DNA of 64,000 nt from DIGJ01 sp041821315. Lineage in GTDB: Bacteria; Bacillota; Clostridia; Lachnospirales; Lachnospiraceae. The DNA is taken from contig JBGUEO010000022.1 in assembly GCA_041821315.1 (NCBI GenBank), positions 1-64,000 on the forward strand. The letters run 5' to 3'. Positions within the stretch are counted from its first letter, which is position 1. Every line of letters starts with the position of its first letter. This document shows, one piece after another, positions 17,081 through 26,398 of this stretch. Both the position numbers and the translations under genes were made by a program. Below the pieces are notes generated by a model, which ran no database searches, had not been told where the DNA came from, and saw only the letters and a list, made by a program, of their open reading frames with translations.

Positions 17081-18115
17081 ATGAAGAAAAGAATTAGTAT
17101 TTTAATTCTTATGATTGTTTCAATCATAGGGCTGATGAGTGGATGCGGTGATACGAAAAATACCGATTCAAAGACGACAAAAAAGGAAGCTTCCAATGGT
17201 GCAGCGGATTACAAAATTGTATTGATTCTACCAGGACCTATTAATGATCAGAGCTGGAATGCAACAAACTATGCAGGATTGGTTGCTTGTAATGAGCAAT
17301 TGGGAACAAAAATGGAATACGTTGAAAATGTGCAGGCATCCGATTTTGAATCTACCTTCCGCGAATATGCAGAACGTGGATATGATTTAATATTGTCTGC
17401 AGGATCACAGTTTGATGAAGCAGTTTCAAGCGTTGCTCCTAATTATCCGAAAACAACATTCTGTGTTGTCAATGGTTCAAAATGTGATGGGGACAATATT
17501 GCACCGATTTTTCCAAAAGAATATGAGGCAAGCTACATTGCATCGATTATTGCAGGCAATGTAACTGAAAATGGGAATTTTGCAACAATTGGAGGATTCC
17601 CAAATGAGCCAATGGAACATTTGATGGATGTATATGAAAAAAATGCAGTTGAAATTGCAAAAAGCAGAAATATAACAGAAGCACAAGCGACCAGAGCTTA
17701 TGCAAATAGTTGGGATGATGTTGCTCTTGGCAAACAAATGGCAGAACAAATGATTGATAACGGAGCAGATACTTTGTTTGTATATGCGAACGAAGTTGGG
17801 CTTGGTAGTATTGAGGCAGCAAAAGCAAAGGGAGTTAAGTTTATTGGATTCTCCAGTGACCAGACAACAGTTGATCCAGATACGGTAGTTGCATCGGTAG
17901 TGTTTGATTTTAAGACATTTTATGTATGGGCAATTGATCAATATATGAACGGTGACTTAACCGGAAATGTGGTACACGAAGCAGGAATTAACGAAAATAT
18001 TTTCGTGCCAGTATACACGGATAATATTTCACAGGAAGTAAAAGATGCTGTTGAAACGGGGATTCAGGATTTTAAAGATGGAAAAGTTGATTTAAAAGCA
18101 TTGTTTGTAGAATAG
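17081..18115 (+). CDS. BMP-family substrate-binding lipoprotein of a nucleoside-type ABC importer
   Basis: This 344-residue protein has a lipobox ending MSGC (Cys22) and a Lys/Thr/Asn linker. The Bmp (PnrA-like) domain begins KIVLILPGPINDQSWN, with typical motifs FESTFREYAERGYDLI and a late FVYANEVGLGSIEAAKAKGVKFIGF. Relatives such as PnrA/TmpC and Bacillus NupN bind purine nucleosides. The following genes code for the ATPase and both permeases, as in nupNOPQ. A GC-rich hairpin separates this gene from the ATPase, a common way to make more binding protein than transporter. Confidence 0.9.
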   Translation: MKKRISILILMIVSIIGLMSGCGDTKNTDSKTTKKEASNGAADYKIVLILPGPINDQSWNATNYAGLVACNEQLGTKMEYVENVQASDFESTFREYAERGYDLILSAGSQFDEAVSSVAPNYPKTTFCVVNGSKCDGDNIAPIFPKEYEASYIASIIAGNVTENGNFATIGGFPNEPMEHLMDVYEKNAVEIAKSRNITEAQATRAYANSWDDVALGKQMAEQMIDNGADTLFVYANEVGLGSIEAAKAKGVKFIGFSSDQTTVDPDTVVASVVFDFKTFYVWAIDQYMNGDLTGNVVHEAGINENIFVPVYTDNISQEVKDAVETGIQDFKDGKVDLKALFVE

Positions 18116-18125
18116 GATGATAAAA

Positions 18126-18145
18126 GGCGCTCTGGATTGAGCGCC
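18126..18145 (+). promoter_or_regulatory. intercistronic hairpin
   Basis: A perfect 7-bp GC-rich stem (GGCGCTC with GAGCGCC) has a 6-base loop and no T tract. It probably protects the 3' end of the binding-protein mRNA or attenuates transcription, rather than ending it fully. Confidence 0.6.
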
Positions 18146-18175
18146 ATTCCTTAATAAATGTTAGGAGGATGTCAA

Positions 18176-19696
18176 GTGGAAGTGCCATTTTTTGAACTTC
18201 GAAATGTATCAAAATATTTTGCAAGAGTAATTGCGAATAAGGATATCTCTTTTTGTATTGGGCATGGTGAAGTAGTGGCTCTCTTAGGAGAAAATGGAGC
18301 CGGGAAAAGTACAATTATGAAAATTCTTTATGGACTTTATAAAGCAGATGAGGGTCAAATTTTTATGGAGGGTGAGGAACAAAAAATAAATTCGCCTAAA
18401 GATGCAATGGCTCTTGGAATATCTATGATTCAACAACACTTTTCTCTAGTACCAGCACATACAGTAACGGAAAATATTATATTGGGAAATGTTCACGGCA
18501 AGATTGACTATGAAGCTTGTAAAAATACAGTAAAAGATTTGGCAAAACAATATGGGTTTGATATTCCGGTGGATGCAAAAATATCAGAGCTTGCAGTCGG
18601 TGTACAACAAAAAGTAGAAATTTTGAAAGCACTTTATTTGAATGCAAAACTTTTAATTATGGATGAACCAACAGCGGTTCTTACTCCACAGGAAGCAGAT
18701 AAGCTGATGGAATTTGTGAAGAGCTATACGAAGGAGGGAAATTCCGTCATTTTTATTACTCACAAACTAAAAGAGGTTATGGAAGTAGCAGACCGAATCA
18801 TCGTTATGAGAAATGGACTTCTTTGTGGAAACCTTAGCTCAAAAGAGACCAATGAAATTGAATTAGCTAGAAAAATGATTGGTAAGGATATAATTTTGGC
18901 AAAACGGGAAAAAGAAGATGTAAAAGAGGAACGGGAAGTAAAGCTTAGTCTAAAAAACGTATGCGTACAAAAAAGGGGAGAAACGCCGCGATTGCATGAT
19001 ATTTCCTTTGAAATAAAGGAAGGCGAGATAGTTGGAATTGCAGGGGTAAGCGGAAATGGACAAGAAGAGTTGTGTGAGGTAATTTGCGGTGCATTAAAGG
19101 TAACCGAAGGAACGATTTTTTTAAAGGGCGAAGATATAACAAAGTTATCGATTCAGGAGCATATAGCCAGAGGGATTGGTTATGTTCCGGTAGATCGACA
19201 TAAAGATGCAATGATTATGGATATGACAGTATCGGAAAACTTGATGTTAAAAACTAGCTATGATAAAAAGTGGAAAAAACATGGCTTGATTGATAAAAAG
19301 AAGCTGGATATGTATACGGAAAAAGCAATCGAAGAATATAAAATTAAGGCACTTGGAGCAGATGCAGAGGCAAAAGGGCTATCCGGTGGAAACCAACAAA
19401 AGGTAATATTGGCTCGAGAAGTAGATAATGGAAAAGAACTTTTAGTTTTAAATCAGCCAACGAGAGGACTTGATTTAGGAGCGATTAATAATATTCATAC
19501 AGCAGTGCTGGCAGAGGCAAAAAGAGGAAAAAGTGTTCTTTTGGTATCGACGGAACTATCTGAAATTTTTGATTTGTGTGATCGGATTGCTGTTATATAT
19601 AAAGGGAGCTTTATGGGAATTTACAATCAAGGCGAACTGACAACAGAAAAAATTGGGCTACTAATGGCTGGTTACGTTGGGGAAGGAGAGGCATAA
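18176..19696 (+). CDS. nucleoside-type ABC importer ATPase with two ATP-binding domains
   Basis: This protein of about 506 residues carries two ABC domains, as in RbsA/MglA and NupO. The first has Walker A GENGAGKST (about 38-46) and LLIMDEPTAVLTP. The second has the degenerate Walker A GVSGNGQEEL and signature LSGGNQQK, typical of this group, where one site is weaker. The start chosen is GTG 18176, 7 bases after AGGAGG (18163-18168); the frame opens earlier at 18158 but only before the ribosome site. It follows the binding-protein gene and precedes both permeases. Confidence 0.9.
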   Translation: MEVPFFELRNVSKYFARVIANKDISFCIGHGEVVALLGENGAGKSTIMKILYGLYKADEGQIFMEGEEQKINSPKDAMALGISMIQQHFSLVPAHTVTENIILGNVHGKIDYEACKNTVKDLAKQYGFDIPVDAKISELAVGVQQKVEILKALYLNAKLLIMDEPTAVLTPQEADKLMEFVKSYTKEGNSVIFITHKLKEVMEVADRIIVMRNGLLCGNLSSKETNEIELARKMIGKDIILAKREKEDVKEEREVKLSLKNVCVQKRGETPRLHDISFEIKEGEIVGIAGVSGNGQEELCEVICGALKVTEGTIFLKGEDITKLSIQEHIARGIGYVPVDRHKDAMIMDMTVSENLMLKTSYDKKWKKHGLIDKKKLDMYTEKAIEEYKIKALGADAEAKGLSGGNQQKVILAREVDNGKELLVLNQPTRGLDLGAINNIHTAVLAEAKRGKSVLLVSTELSEIFDLCDRIAVIYKGSFMGIYNQGELTTEKIGLLMAGYVGEGEA

Positions 19697-19698
19697 CG

Positions 19699-20772
19699 AT
19701 GAATGCAAAATTAAGAGACATGATTGTTACCAATTTTTTGGCAATTTTAGCTGGTTTAGTCTTAAGTGGATGCATGCTTATTTTATTAAGTATTAATCCA
19801 ATCGAAGTATTTGGAGAGGCATTAACTACAATGTTTACGGATAAGTATACCTTAGGCGATGTATTTTTGAAAGCTACCCCATTGATTTTTACAGCCTTAT
19901 CGTTTGCCTTTGCATTTAAATGCAATTTATTTAATATTGGCGCACAAGGACAGTTTTATATGGGATCAATTGTTGCGATTGCTGTCTCCTTGCAGCTTCA
20001 AGGCAGAGTTCCAACGTTTGTATTGTTAGTAATTGTTTTCTTATTGACTATGGTAGGGGGTGGACTCATAGGAGCTTTTATTGGGTTTTTGAAAGCACAT
20101 TACAATGCCAATGAATTTTTGGTGAGTATGATGTCGACCTATGTGGTTTTAGCTCTTATGAATTATTTATTGCGGACCTTTTTAAAAGAGTCAAAAGGAG
20201 AATACCCGCAAACCGATGCGTTGACAAGCGACGCATGGATTCCGAATTTGATAAGTGGAACTCGATTGCATATCGGATTTATTCTTGCAATTTTAGTTGC
20301 AATTGCAATATGGATTTTATTATATAAAACTCCGTTGGGCTATCGAATTCGTGCAGTTGGAAGCAATGCATCAGCCGCAAAAATGTCAGGAATTCCATCA
20401 AAAAAAATCTATATTATCACATTTTTTATAAGTGGAGCTTTGGCTGGTATGGCTGGATTTACAGAAGTAAACGGGGTGCAGCATATGCTCATTCAGGACT
20501 TTAATTCAGGAATCGGTTCGGCTGGCCTTGGAATTGCAATCTTGGCAAATGCAAACCCGATTGGCATTATTTTTGCATCCATTTTGTTTGGAGCATTGAG
20601 TGTGATTGGAAACTTAATGGGAAGAATGCCAGGTGTAAATGTACCTGCAAGTATTGTAGATTTAATGCAAGGGTTTGTTATGATTTTTGTTATTATTTCC
20701 TATTTTTTCCGATCTTATTTGGAGAATCGGAGAGAGAAACTTAAATTACAAAAAAAGGCGGTGGGAGAATGA
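19699..20772 (+). CDS. nucleoside-type ABC importer permease 1 (BPD_transp_2 family)
   Basis: This 357-residue membrane protein has 8-10 hydrophobic helices. The family motif region reads FNIGAQGQFYMGSI near residue 75 and FALIG-like repeats follow. It is the longer of the two permeases, equivalent to NupP. It starts two bases after the ATPase stop, and its own stop overlaps the next start by four bases, so the two permeases are translated together. Confidence 0.9.
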   Translation: MNAKLRDMIVTNFLAILAGLVLSGCMLILLSINPIEVFGEALTTMFTDKYTLGDVFLKATPLIFTALSFAFAFKCNLFNIGAQGQFYMGSIVAIAVSLQLQGRVPTFVLLVIVFLLTMVGGGLIGAFIGFLKAHYNANEFLVSMMSTYVVLALMNYLLRTFLKESKGEYPQTDALTSDAWIPNLISGTRLHIGFILAILVAIAIWILLYKTPLGYRIRAVGSNASAAKMSGIPSKKIYIITFFISGALAGMAGFTEVNGVQHMLIQDFNSGIGSAGLGIAILANANPIGIIFASILFGALSVIGNLMGRMPGVNVPASIVDLMQGFVMIFVIISYFFRSYLENRREKLKLQKKAVGE

Positions 20773-21686
20773 TAGTTAATTTGCTGAGTCGTGCATTAAT
20801 GATGAGTACGCCATTGCTTTATGGCTCGATTGCAGAGGTAATTGCAGAACGTTCCGGAGTGATGGTTACCGCAATAGAAGGAATTTTTCTTATGGGTGCA
20901 TGGGGAGGATTTGTCGGAACATATCTTTCAGGAAGCGCCCTAATCGGCATTCTTGTGGCTATGTTAACTGGGATGATGGCAGCAGCTATTTATGGGATTG
21001 TCTGTATTTTTCTAAAACAGCATCAAGTAGTAACTGGAACAGCAATTAATATTTTGGCAGCAGGTTTTTGTACTTATTTTCAACGAGTGCTTTTTGGAAT
21101 TCCTACCGCTCCATTAAAAATTTCTCCATTGAGTCAAATCTCCATACCGATATTATCAAAGATTCCAGTGATAGGACCTGTTTTTTTTCATCAAAACATA
21201 TTAACCTATCTGGTATACTTAATTATTCCGATGGCATATTTTCTCTTATTTCGTACATCCATAGGGTTAATTATTCGATCAACTGGCGAGAATCCAGAAG
21301 CGGTCGATGTAGCAGGGATCAATGTTGATTTTGTTCGATTTGCAGTAGTTTTGTTGGCAGGAGTCATGGGAGGAATTGCAGGTGCATTTTATTCCGTCGG
21401 ATATCTGGGAATGTTTACCTCAAATATGATAGGAGGACGTGGTTGGATTGCCTTTGCTATCTGCTTTTTAGGAAACTGGAATCCAAAAGGGGCAGTAATT
21501 GGAACGGTAGTGTTTGGTTTTACAGAAGCCATCGCTATTTATATGCAGTCAATTGGAGGAGGTGCATATTTTCCGAATGAACTGTTTATTGCACTTCCTT
21601 ATATTCTAACAATTGTACTAACCGTATCCAGAAAGAATTTCAATGTACCAGCAAAACTGGGTGTTGCGTATAGTAAAGAAAATTAA
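20769..21686 (+). CDS. nucleoside-type ABC importer permease 2 (BPD_transp_2 family)
   Basis: This 305-residue membrane protein has eight or more hydrophobic helices, including the motif AEVIAERSGVMVTAIEGIFLMG near the start, which is the second-permease version of the family signature. It matches NupQ in size and order. ATGA overlap with permease 1 and a strong hairpin after the stop mark the end of the importer operon. Confidence 0.9.
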   Translation: MIVNLLSRALMMSTPLLYGSIAEVIAERSGVMVTAIEGIFLMGAWGGFVGTYLSGSALIGILVAMLTGMMAAAIYGIVCIFLKQHQVVTGTAINILAAGFCTYFQRVLFGIPTAPLKISPLSQISIPILSKIPVIGPVFFHQNILTYLVYLIIPMAYFLLFRTSIGLIIRSTGENPEAVDVAGINVDFVRFAVVLLAGVMGGIAGAFYSVGYLGMFTSNMIGGRGWIAFAICFLGNWNPKGAVIGTVVFGFTEAIAIYMQSIGGGAYFPNELFIALPYILTIVLTVSRKNFNVPAKLGVAYSKEN

Positions 21687-21687
21687 A

Positions 21688-21734
21688 AGCTTCATTCCAT
21701 ATATTCTGATGTATTGAGTATATGGAATGAAGCT
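21688..21734. terminator. bidirectional terminator between convergent genes
   Basis: A perfect 16-bp inverted repeat (21688-21703 with 21719-21734) lies between the importer operon and the minus-strand DUF4321 gene. A-rich and T-rich flanks suit both directions. Confidence 0.85.
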
Positions 21735-21740
21735 ATTTGA

Positions 21741-21998
21741 TTAGAGATTGCGATAAAGTAAGATGGAGCATAGAACACCTAAAATACTTGCAATGGATAT
21801 TTTTATTGTCAATCCAAAGGTAAGTATCAAGATACCTAAATCCAGTTTTACAGGTTTTTCTAAGCCAAATGTTTGACCATAATCGAGCCAGGAAAGATAG
21901 GAAATGTTTTTTGTAAGGTAACCTATAAATCCGCCTAATACGATGCCGCAAAGAATCAATAAAAATAATGACCAATGATTGTTTCCTGTTCGTTTCAT
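21741..21998 (-). CDS. DUF4321 family small membrane protein
   Basis: This 85-residue protein has two hydrophobic helices (about 10-28 and 52-82). It carries the pattern of DUF4321 proteins, widespread in Clostridia: WSLFLLILCGIVLGGFIG at the start and KLDLGILILTFGLTIKI in the second half. The ribosome site GGGGGAT precedes it. Function is unknown. In many clostridia such genes sit near cell-shape or septum-related genes, but nothing like that is seen here. Confidence 0.75.
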   Translation of the reverse strand: MKRTGNNHWSLFLLILCGIVLGGFIGYLTKNISYLSWLDYGQTFGLEKPVKLDLGILILTFGLTIKISIASILGVLCSILLYRNL

Positions 21999-22031
21999 AC
22001 TCTAAATCCCCCGTATTATGTAGTATAATTT

Positions 22032-23678
22032 TTAATTATTTATATATTGAATCATATTTGTATCTGCTTTTTTTGAAGTGGTTTTGTGAACCAAAAGTAT
22101 ATCATTTTTTTGTGATTGCTTAACTTGATAGAGAGCGGCATCCGCTGCAAATAAAAAGTCCCACATTTTATTTCCAATGCTTGGTATGGAGTTACGAACA
22201 CCTTGAGAAATGGTAAGATAAGGTGCAACAATTGAGTTAGCGTGCTTAATTTTTAATTCTTCAACCGATTGCTTTAACTTGGTTGCAATTTGCATAATTT
22301 CTTCATCTGATTTATTTTCGTAGATAATAATGAATTCGTCGCCACCATATCGGGCACAAAAAATGTCTTCACGCATAATTTCCTTTAAAAAATTAGCAAT
22401 GAGGCAAAGGCAGTCATCACCAGCTTGGTGCCCATAGGTATCGTTAAATTGCTTAAAACAATCCACATCAAATATTTCAACGGCAAGTGATGTTTGATTG
22501 TTAAAGGCTCGTTCAAAGGCTTCTTCGGAATAGTCATTTAGACGATAGCGATTTGGTAATCCAGTCAGAGAATCCCTTTCAGAACGTTCTTGTAGCATGC
22601 GGTTTTCTTCTTCCATTAAGTCGTTGAGCGAACGAATTTCTTCCAATGAAAATCGTAAATTAATGGTTGATAGGGTAGTGCTTGTTGCAACTTCGTGCAT
22701 TTTTTCTGAAATTGTAAAAAAACGAGACGTTGCTTGTAGGTAATTTGGTTCATCTGAGAATAACTTAAAATACTGAATTTTTAAGTTGAGAACTTTAAGT
22801 TGTAGATGGGCAATATCGGCAGAATTGGTAAGCAACTCTAAATAATTGAGTACTTGCCAAAGTTCATCATATTTTTTTATTTGGAATAAATGCTCGCAAA
22901 AATCAAAGATTTCATAATAGATATCCAAAAGGGAAGTGATAGAGGTGATATTAGGAATGCATTGTGTAATCAAGATATCTCTTTCTTTGAATTGTTCCAG
23001 AGCAGTTAAAAGTTTTATATAGAAACATTGGTATGCAACTTGACTATAATCCTTTAGGCAAGTTTTAGGACATTCATGGTTATATTGATTTGCATAATCC
23101 ATTGCCTGATCCATATATCCAAGATTATAATAGCAGTTCCCAATTGCAACGAAGCTAAGTGCTAAATTGGTAAAATAAAAAGAGTTTTGCTTTTCATAAG
23201 CCATATAATCTAGCCCAAGTTCAAAATAACGAATTGCGGTGTTATATTCCTTTAGAGTGACGTACAAATGACCGATATTTGTATAGACCAGACCTGACTC
23301 ATATTTTAAGTTCGTATTTTCACAATATTTAAGTGCTGTCAAATAGTAATCAAGAGCAGATACTAAATTTCCCTGGCTGTCAGCACTGATGGCTAAGAGA
23401 TTATAGGACCGTGCAAGTAAGAATTCGTCATTCGTTTTTTGCTGGTAGGTAATTCCCTTCACCAGATAGTGCAAAAAAATGGGGTAATCATGAAAAGAAA
23501 AATAGGCTTCACACATATAGTAATATCCATAGCCATAAAGCACCGGGTCATCATGCTTTTTTGCATGTTGAATAAGCTGGTCACAATACGTTAAGACTAA
23601 TTTCGAATCATTGCGTCGATAAAACTCAATATTTGATATAATTGTTTGAATATCATTGCTATACGTACTAAAATCCAT
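22032..23678 (-). CDS. TPR-repeat diguanylate cyclase (GGDEF) protein
   Basis: This 548-residue soluble protein has TPR-like helical repeats over about residues 1-320 (for example DYYLTALKYCENTNLKYESGL). A short coiled coil (about 335-365) and a GGDEF domain with the active motif RYGGDEF follow. The product would be cyclic di-GMP. The residue before FCARYGG in the inhibitory site is Ile rather than Asp (REDI), so feedback binding of c-di-GMP may be lost. There is no membrane helix. The TPR part probably senses a protein or peptide partner. It is monocistronic and divergent from prfC. Confidence 0.9.
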   Translation of the reverse strand: MDFSTYSNDIQTIISNIEFYRRNDSKLVLTYCDQLIQHAKKHDDPVLYGYGYYYMCEAYFSFHDYPIFLHYLVKGITYQQKTNDEFLLARSYNLLAISADSQGNLVSALDYYLTALKYCENTNLKYESGLVYTNIGHLYVTLKEYNTAIRYFELGLDYMAYEKQNSFYFTNLALSFVAIGNCYYNLGYMDQAMDYANQYNHECPKTCLKDYSQVAYQCFYIKLLTALEQFKERDILITQCIPNITSITSLLDIYYEIFDFCEHLFQIKKYDELWQVLNYLELLTNSADIAHLQLKVLNLKIQYFKLFSDEPNYLQATSRFFTISEKMHEVATSTTLSTINLRFSLEEIRSLNDLMEEENRMLQERSERDSLTGLPNRYRLNDYSEEAFERAFNNQTSLAVEIFDVDCFKQFNDTYGHQAGDDCLCLIANFLKEIMREDIFCARYGGDEFIIIYENKSDEEIMQIATKLKQSVEELKIKHANSIVAPYLTISQGVRNSIPSIGNKMWDFLFAADAALYQVKQSQKNDILLVHKTTSKKADTNMIQYINN

Positions 23679-23779
23679 AAATTATCCCTCATTAATTACA
23701 TGTTATCCAATATATTTGAAATTCCTTATTATACATGCACATTGTAAAGGATTTTTTAAAAAAAAGCTAGTATTATTTC

Positions 23780-23808
23780 TTTACATAACTTACAAATTTG
23801 TATATAAT
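23780..23808 (+). promoter_or_regulatory. sigma-A promoter of prfC
   Basis: TTTACA (23780-23785) and TATAAT (23803-23808) are 17 bases apart, 56 bases before the prfC start. Confidence 0.75.
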
Positions 23809-23863
23809 AAAGGGGTTTGTAAATAAATTGAGAAGAGTCGTTCATTAATTGGAGGAAATCGCA

Positions 23864-25453
23864 GTGGCTGATTTAGATAGAGAAATAAAAAAAAGAAGAA
23901 CATTTGCCATTATATCACATCCAGATGCGGGTAAGACTACATTGACAGAAAAGTTTTTGTTATATGGAGGTGCAATTAACCTTGCTGGGTCTGTAAAGGG
24001 AAGAAAAACGGCAAAGCATGCTGTTTCGGATTGGATGGAAATTGAAAAAGAGAGAGGAATATCGGTAACTTCTTCTGTTATGCAATTTAATTATGATGGT
24101 TACTGTATTAACATACTAGACACACCAGGTCATCAGGACTTTTCCGAAGATACGTATCGTACATTGATGGCAGCAGATTCTGCCGTCATGGTTATTGATG
24201 GTTCCAAAGGTGTGGAAGCGCAAACAATTAAATTATTTAAAGTATGCGTAATGCGAAAAATTCCGATTTTTACATTTGTTAATAAAATGGATCGAGAAGC
24301 AAATGATCCGTTTCAATTGATTGATGAAATTGAAACAGTGTTAGGCATTCGTACATGTCCAATCAACTGGCCAATCGGTTCAGGAAAAAATTTCAAAGGG
24401 GTCTATGATAGACAAACCAAGCGCATATCAAAGTTTACCGCAGCAAATAATGGGCAAAGGGAAGTAGAAACAATGGAAGTATCGTTAGGGGATGCGTCTG
24501 TTGATGAGTTGATAGGAATACCAAATCATGCTACTTTGATTGAGGAAATTGAACTTTTGGATGGAGCTAGTGATGAATTTGATATGGAACGTGTGCGCAA
24601 AGGGGAACTGTCCCCTGTATTTTTTGGATCTGCATTAACGAATTTTGGTGTTGAAACATTTTTGAAACATTTTTTGGATATGACATCGTCACCACTTCCT
24701 AGAAACTCAAATGTGGGTGAGATTAGCCCGTTTCAGGATGAATTTTCTGCCTTTGTATTTAAGATACAGGCAAATATGAATAAGGCACATCGAGATCGTA
24801 TTGCATTTATGCGTATTTGCTCTGGTAAATTTGAAGCAGGAATGGAAGTAATGCATGTTCAGGGTGGAAAGAAAATACGTCTTTCTCAGCCACAGCAGAT
24901 GATGGCTCAAGAGCGGAAGCATGTAGAAGAGGCTTATGCGGGAGATATTATTGGGGTATTTGATCCTGGTATATTTTCGATTGGAGATACTTTGTGCAGT
25001 GGAAAGAGTAAAATTGTATATGAAGGGATCCCAACGTTTGCACCGGAACATTTTGCAAAAGTTCGCCAAATTGATACAATGAAGCGTAAACAATTTATTA
25101 AAGGAATCGAGCAGATAGCACAAGAAGGTGCAATTCAGATATTTCAAGAATACAACACGGGTATGGAAGAAATTATTGTTGGAGTCGTTGGGGTTTTACA
25201 GTTTGATGTATTAAAATATCGATTGGAAGCAGAATATGGTGTTGAAATTCGATTGGATCAGCTTCCTTATGAGCATATTCGATGGATTGAAAACAAAGAA
25301 ATAGAAGTTAGTAGATTAAGCGTGACTTCAGATACGAAAAAAGTAAAAGACTTAAAAGGAAATCCACTTCTCATCTTTACGCATCCATGGAGCATTAAAA
25401 CAGCGCTTGAGCGAAATGAAGGACTTGAGCTAAGCGAATTTGGACGAAATTAA
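23864..25453 (+). CDS. prfC: peptide chain release factor 3
   Basis: This 529-residue translational GTPase removes RF1/RF2 from the ribosome after termination. GTPase motifs are G1 HPDAGKTT (19-26), G3 DTPGHQDF and G4 NKMD, followed by RF3-specific domains (for example GVVGVLQFDVLKYRL near the end). The start chosen is GTG 23864, 8 bases after GGAGG; the frame also opens at TTG 23849, but that would put the ribosome site inside the gene. It has its own promoter. An untypical feature is Arg for His-type changes only; length and motifs are normal. Confidence 0.95.
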   Translation: MADLDREIKKRRTFAIISHPDAGKTTLTEKFLLYGGAINLAGSVKGRKTAKHAVSDWMEIEKERGISVTSSVMQFNYDGYCINILDTPGHQDFSEDTYRTLMAADSAVMVIDGSKGVEAQTIKLFKVCVMRKIPIFTFVNKMDREANDPFQLIDEIETVLGIRTCPINWPIGSGKNFKGVYDRQTKRISKFTAANNGQREVETMEVSLGDASVDELIGIPNHATLIEEIELLDGASDEFDMERVRKGELSPVFFGSALTNFGVETFLKHFLDMTSSPLPRNSNVGEISPFQDEFSAFVFKIQANMNKAHRDRIAFMRICSGKFEAGMEVMHVQGGKKIRLSQPQQMMAQERKHVEEAYAGDIIGVFDPGIFSIGDTLCSGKSKIVYEGIPTFAPEHFAKVRQIDTMKRKQFIKGIEQIAQEGAIQIFQEYNTGMEEIIVGVVGVLQFDVLKYRLEAEYGVEIRLDQLPYEHIRWIENKEIEVSRLSVTSDTKKVKDLKGNPLLIFTHPWSIKTALERNEGLELSEFGRN

Positions 25454-25553
25454 GAGAAACATGCTAAACACTAAAAATTATATAAAATACTGGTAATTTA
25501 TCTGACAATATGGTATCCTTTTTATAAGAAGTAATAAATTAGGAGGGATTTGT

Positions 25554-26162
25554 ATGGATAAGGTAATTACTATCAGCAGACAATATGGGAGTGGTGGTCG
25601 AGAGGTTGGGTCAAAACTTGCAGAGCAATTAGGGATTCCTTTTTATGATAATGAAATAATTGCACGAGCTGCAAAAGAGAGTGGATTTGCGGAAGCAGCA
25701 TTTGCAAGAGCAGAAGAGAAGGCGACTAATAGTTTGCTTTACTCAATTGCAATGGGAATGAATGCGTATGGCAATCAGGACTTTGGTTACTCAAGCCTTT
25801 CACTGGATGACAAAATTTTTCTCGCACAATCTAATATCATTCGAAAAGTTGCAGAAGAAGGCCCATGTATCATTGTTGGCCGTTGTGCAGATTATATTTT
25901 GAAGGATAAAACGAATGTGATGCATATTTTTGTGTATGCTGGACTCGATTTCCGTATTGAACGAGCAACCATGCTTTATGGCATTTCAAAAGAAAAGGCA
26001 GGGGAAGAAGTCTTAAAATATGACAAGCGTCGTTCCAACTATTATAATTATCATACCAGTGATAAGTGGGCAACACTTTTTAATTATGATATATCAGTAC
26101 GAACAGATTTTGCCGGAATTGATCATGCGGTTGAGACAATAAAAAAATTCATTACGGTATAA
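25554..26162 (+). CDS. cytidylate-kinase-like family protein (copy 1)
   Basis: This 202-residue protein starts KVITISRQYGSGGREVGSKLAE, with a glycine-rich nucleotide-binding loop lacking the usual GKS/T. It contains IIVGRCADYILKDK (about 107-120) and ends with an Asn/Tyr-rich segment (YYNYHTSDKW). It belongs to the cytidylate-kinase-like family (Cytidylate_kin2 type), common in Lachnospiraceae, whose substrate is not established. A true Cmk for DNA precursors would be another gene. A second copy lies at 44423-45055. It has its own AGGAGG site and is followed by a terminator. Confidence 0.85.
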   Translation: MDKVITISRQYGSGGREVGSKLAEQLGIPFYDNEIIARAAKESGFAEAAFARAEEKATNSLLYSIAMGMNAYGNQDFGYSSLSLDDKIFLAQSNIIRKVAEEGPCIIVGRCADYILKDKTNVMHIFVYAGLDFRIERATMLYGISKEKAGEEVLKYDKRRSNYYNYHTSDKWATLFNYDISVRTDFAGIDHAVETIKKFITV

Positions 26163-26189
26163 CCTTAATTTATAGCTATTTCACAATTG

Positions 26190-26257
26190 AAACTGCCGAT
26201 TTATAACGTGGCGCAATGCGACTGATTGCGTGAATTCGTTTTGAATCGGTAGTTTTT
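26190..26257 (+). terminator. terminator after the kinase-like gene
   Basis: A 12-bp outer stem (26190-26201 with 26244-26255, one G-T pair) runs into TTT. A second 6-bp stem (26212-26217 with 26225-26230) lies within the loop. The branched form is larger than a simple terminator. Confidence 0.65.
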
Positions 26258-26331
26258 AATTATGAAGATTTAGAAAACAAAGAGAAGATTTTGCGCAATA
26301 TATAGACTGCGATTTTATTATAAAAGGTCCT

Positions 26332-26359
26332 TTGACTTTGTTGAAATTTAGTGTATAAT
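26332..26359 (+). promoter_or_regulatory. sigma-A promoter of gltX
   Basis: TTGACT (26332-26337) and TATAAT (26354-26359) are 16 bases apart, 40 bases before the gltX ATG. No T-box features were found in the short leader. Confidence 0.75.
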
Positions 26360-26398
26360 CGTGGGTAGAGTTTAAAAGCAAAGAAAGAAGGATTTGAA

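Noticed and set aside
17477..17941. 154-codon minus-strand frame opposite the BMP-family gene
   Set aside because: It is Cys- and Ile-rich, as expected from reverse reading of the real gene, and has no start signal.
24707..25147. 146-codon minus-strand frame opposite prfC
   Set aside because: Shadow of a highly conserved gene; no ribosome site.
26260..26398. T-box upstream of gltX
   Set aside because: The leader after the promoter is only about 35 bases, without T-box bulge or specifier loop.
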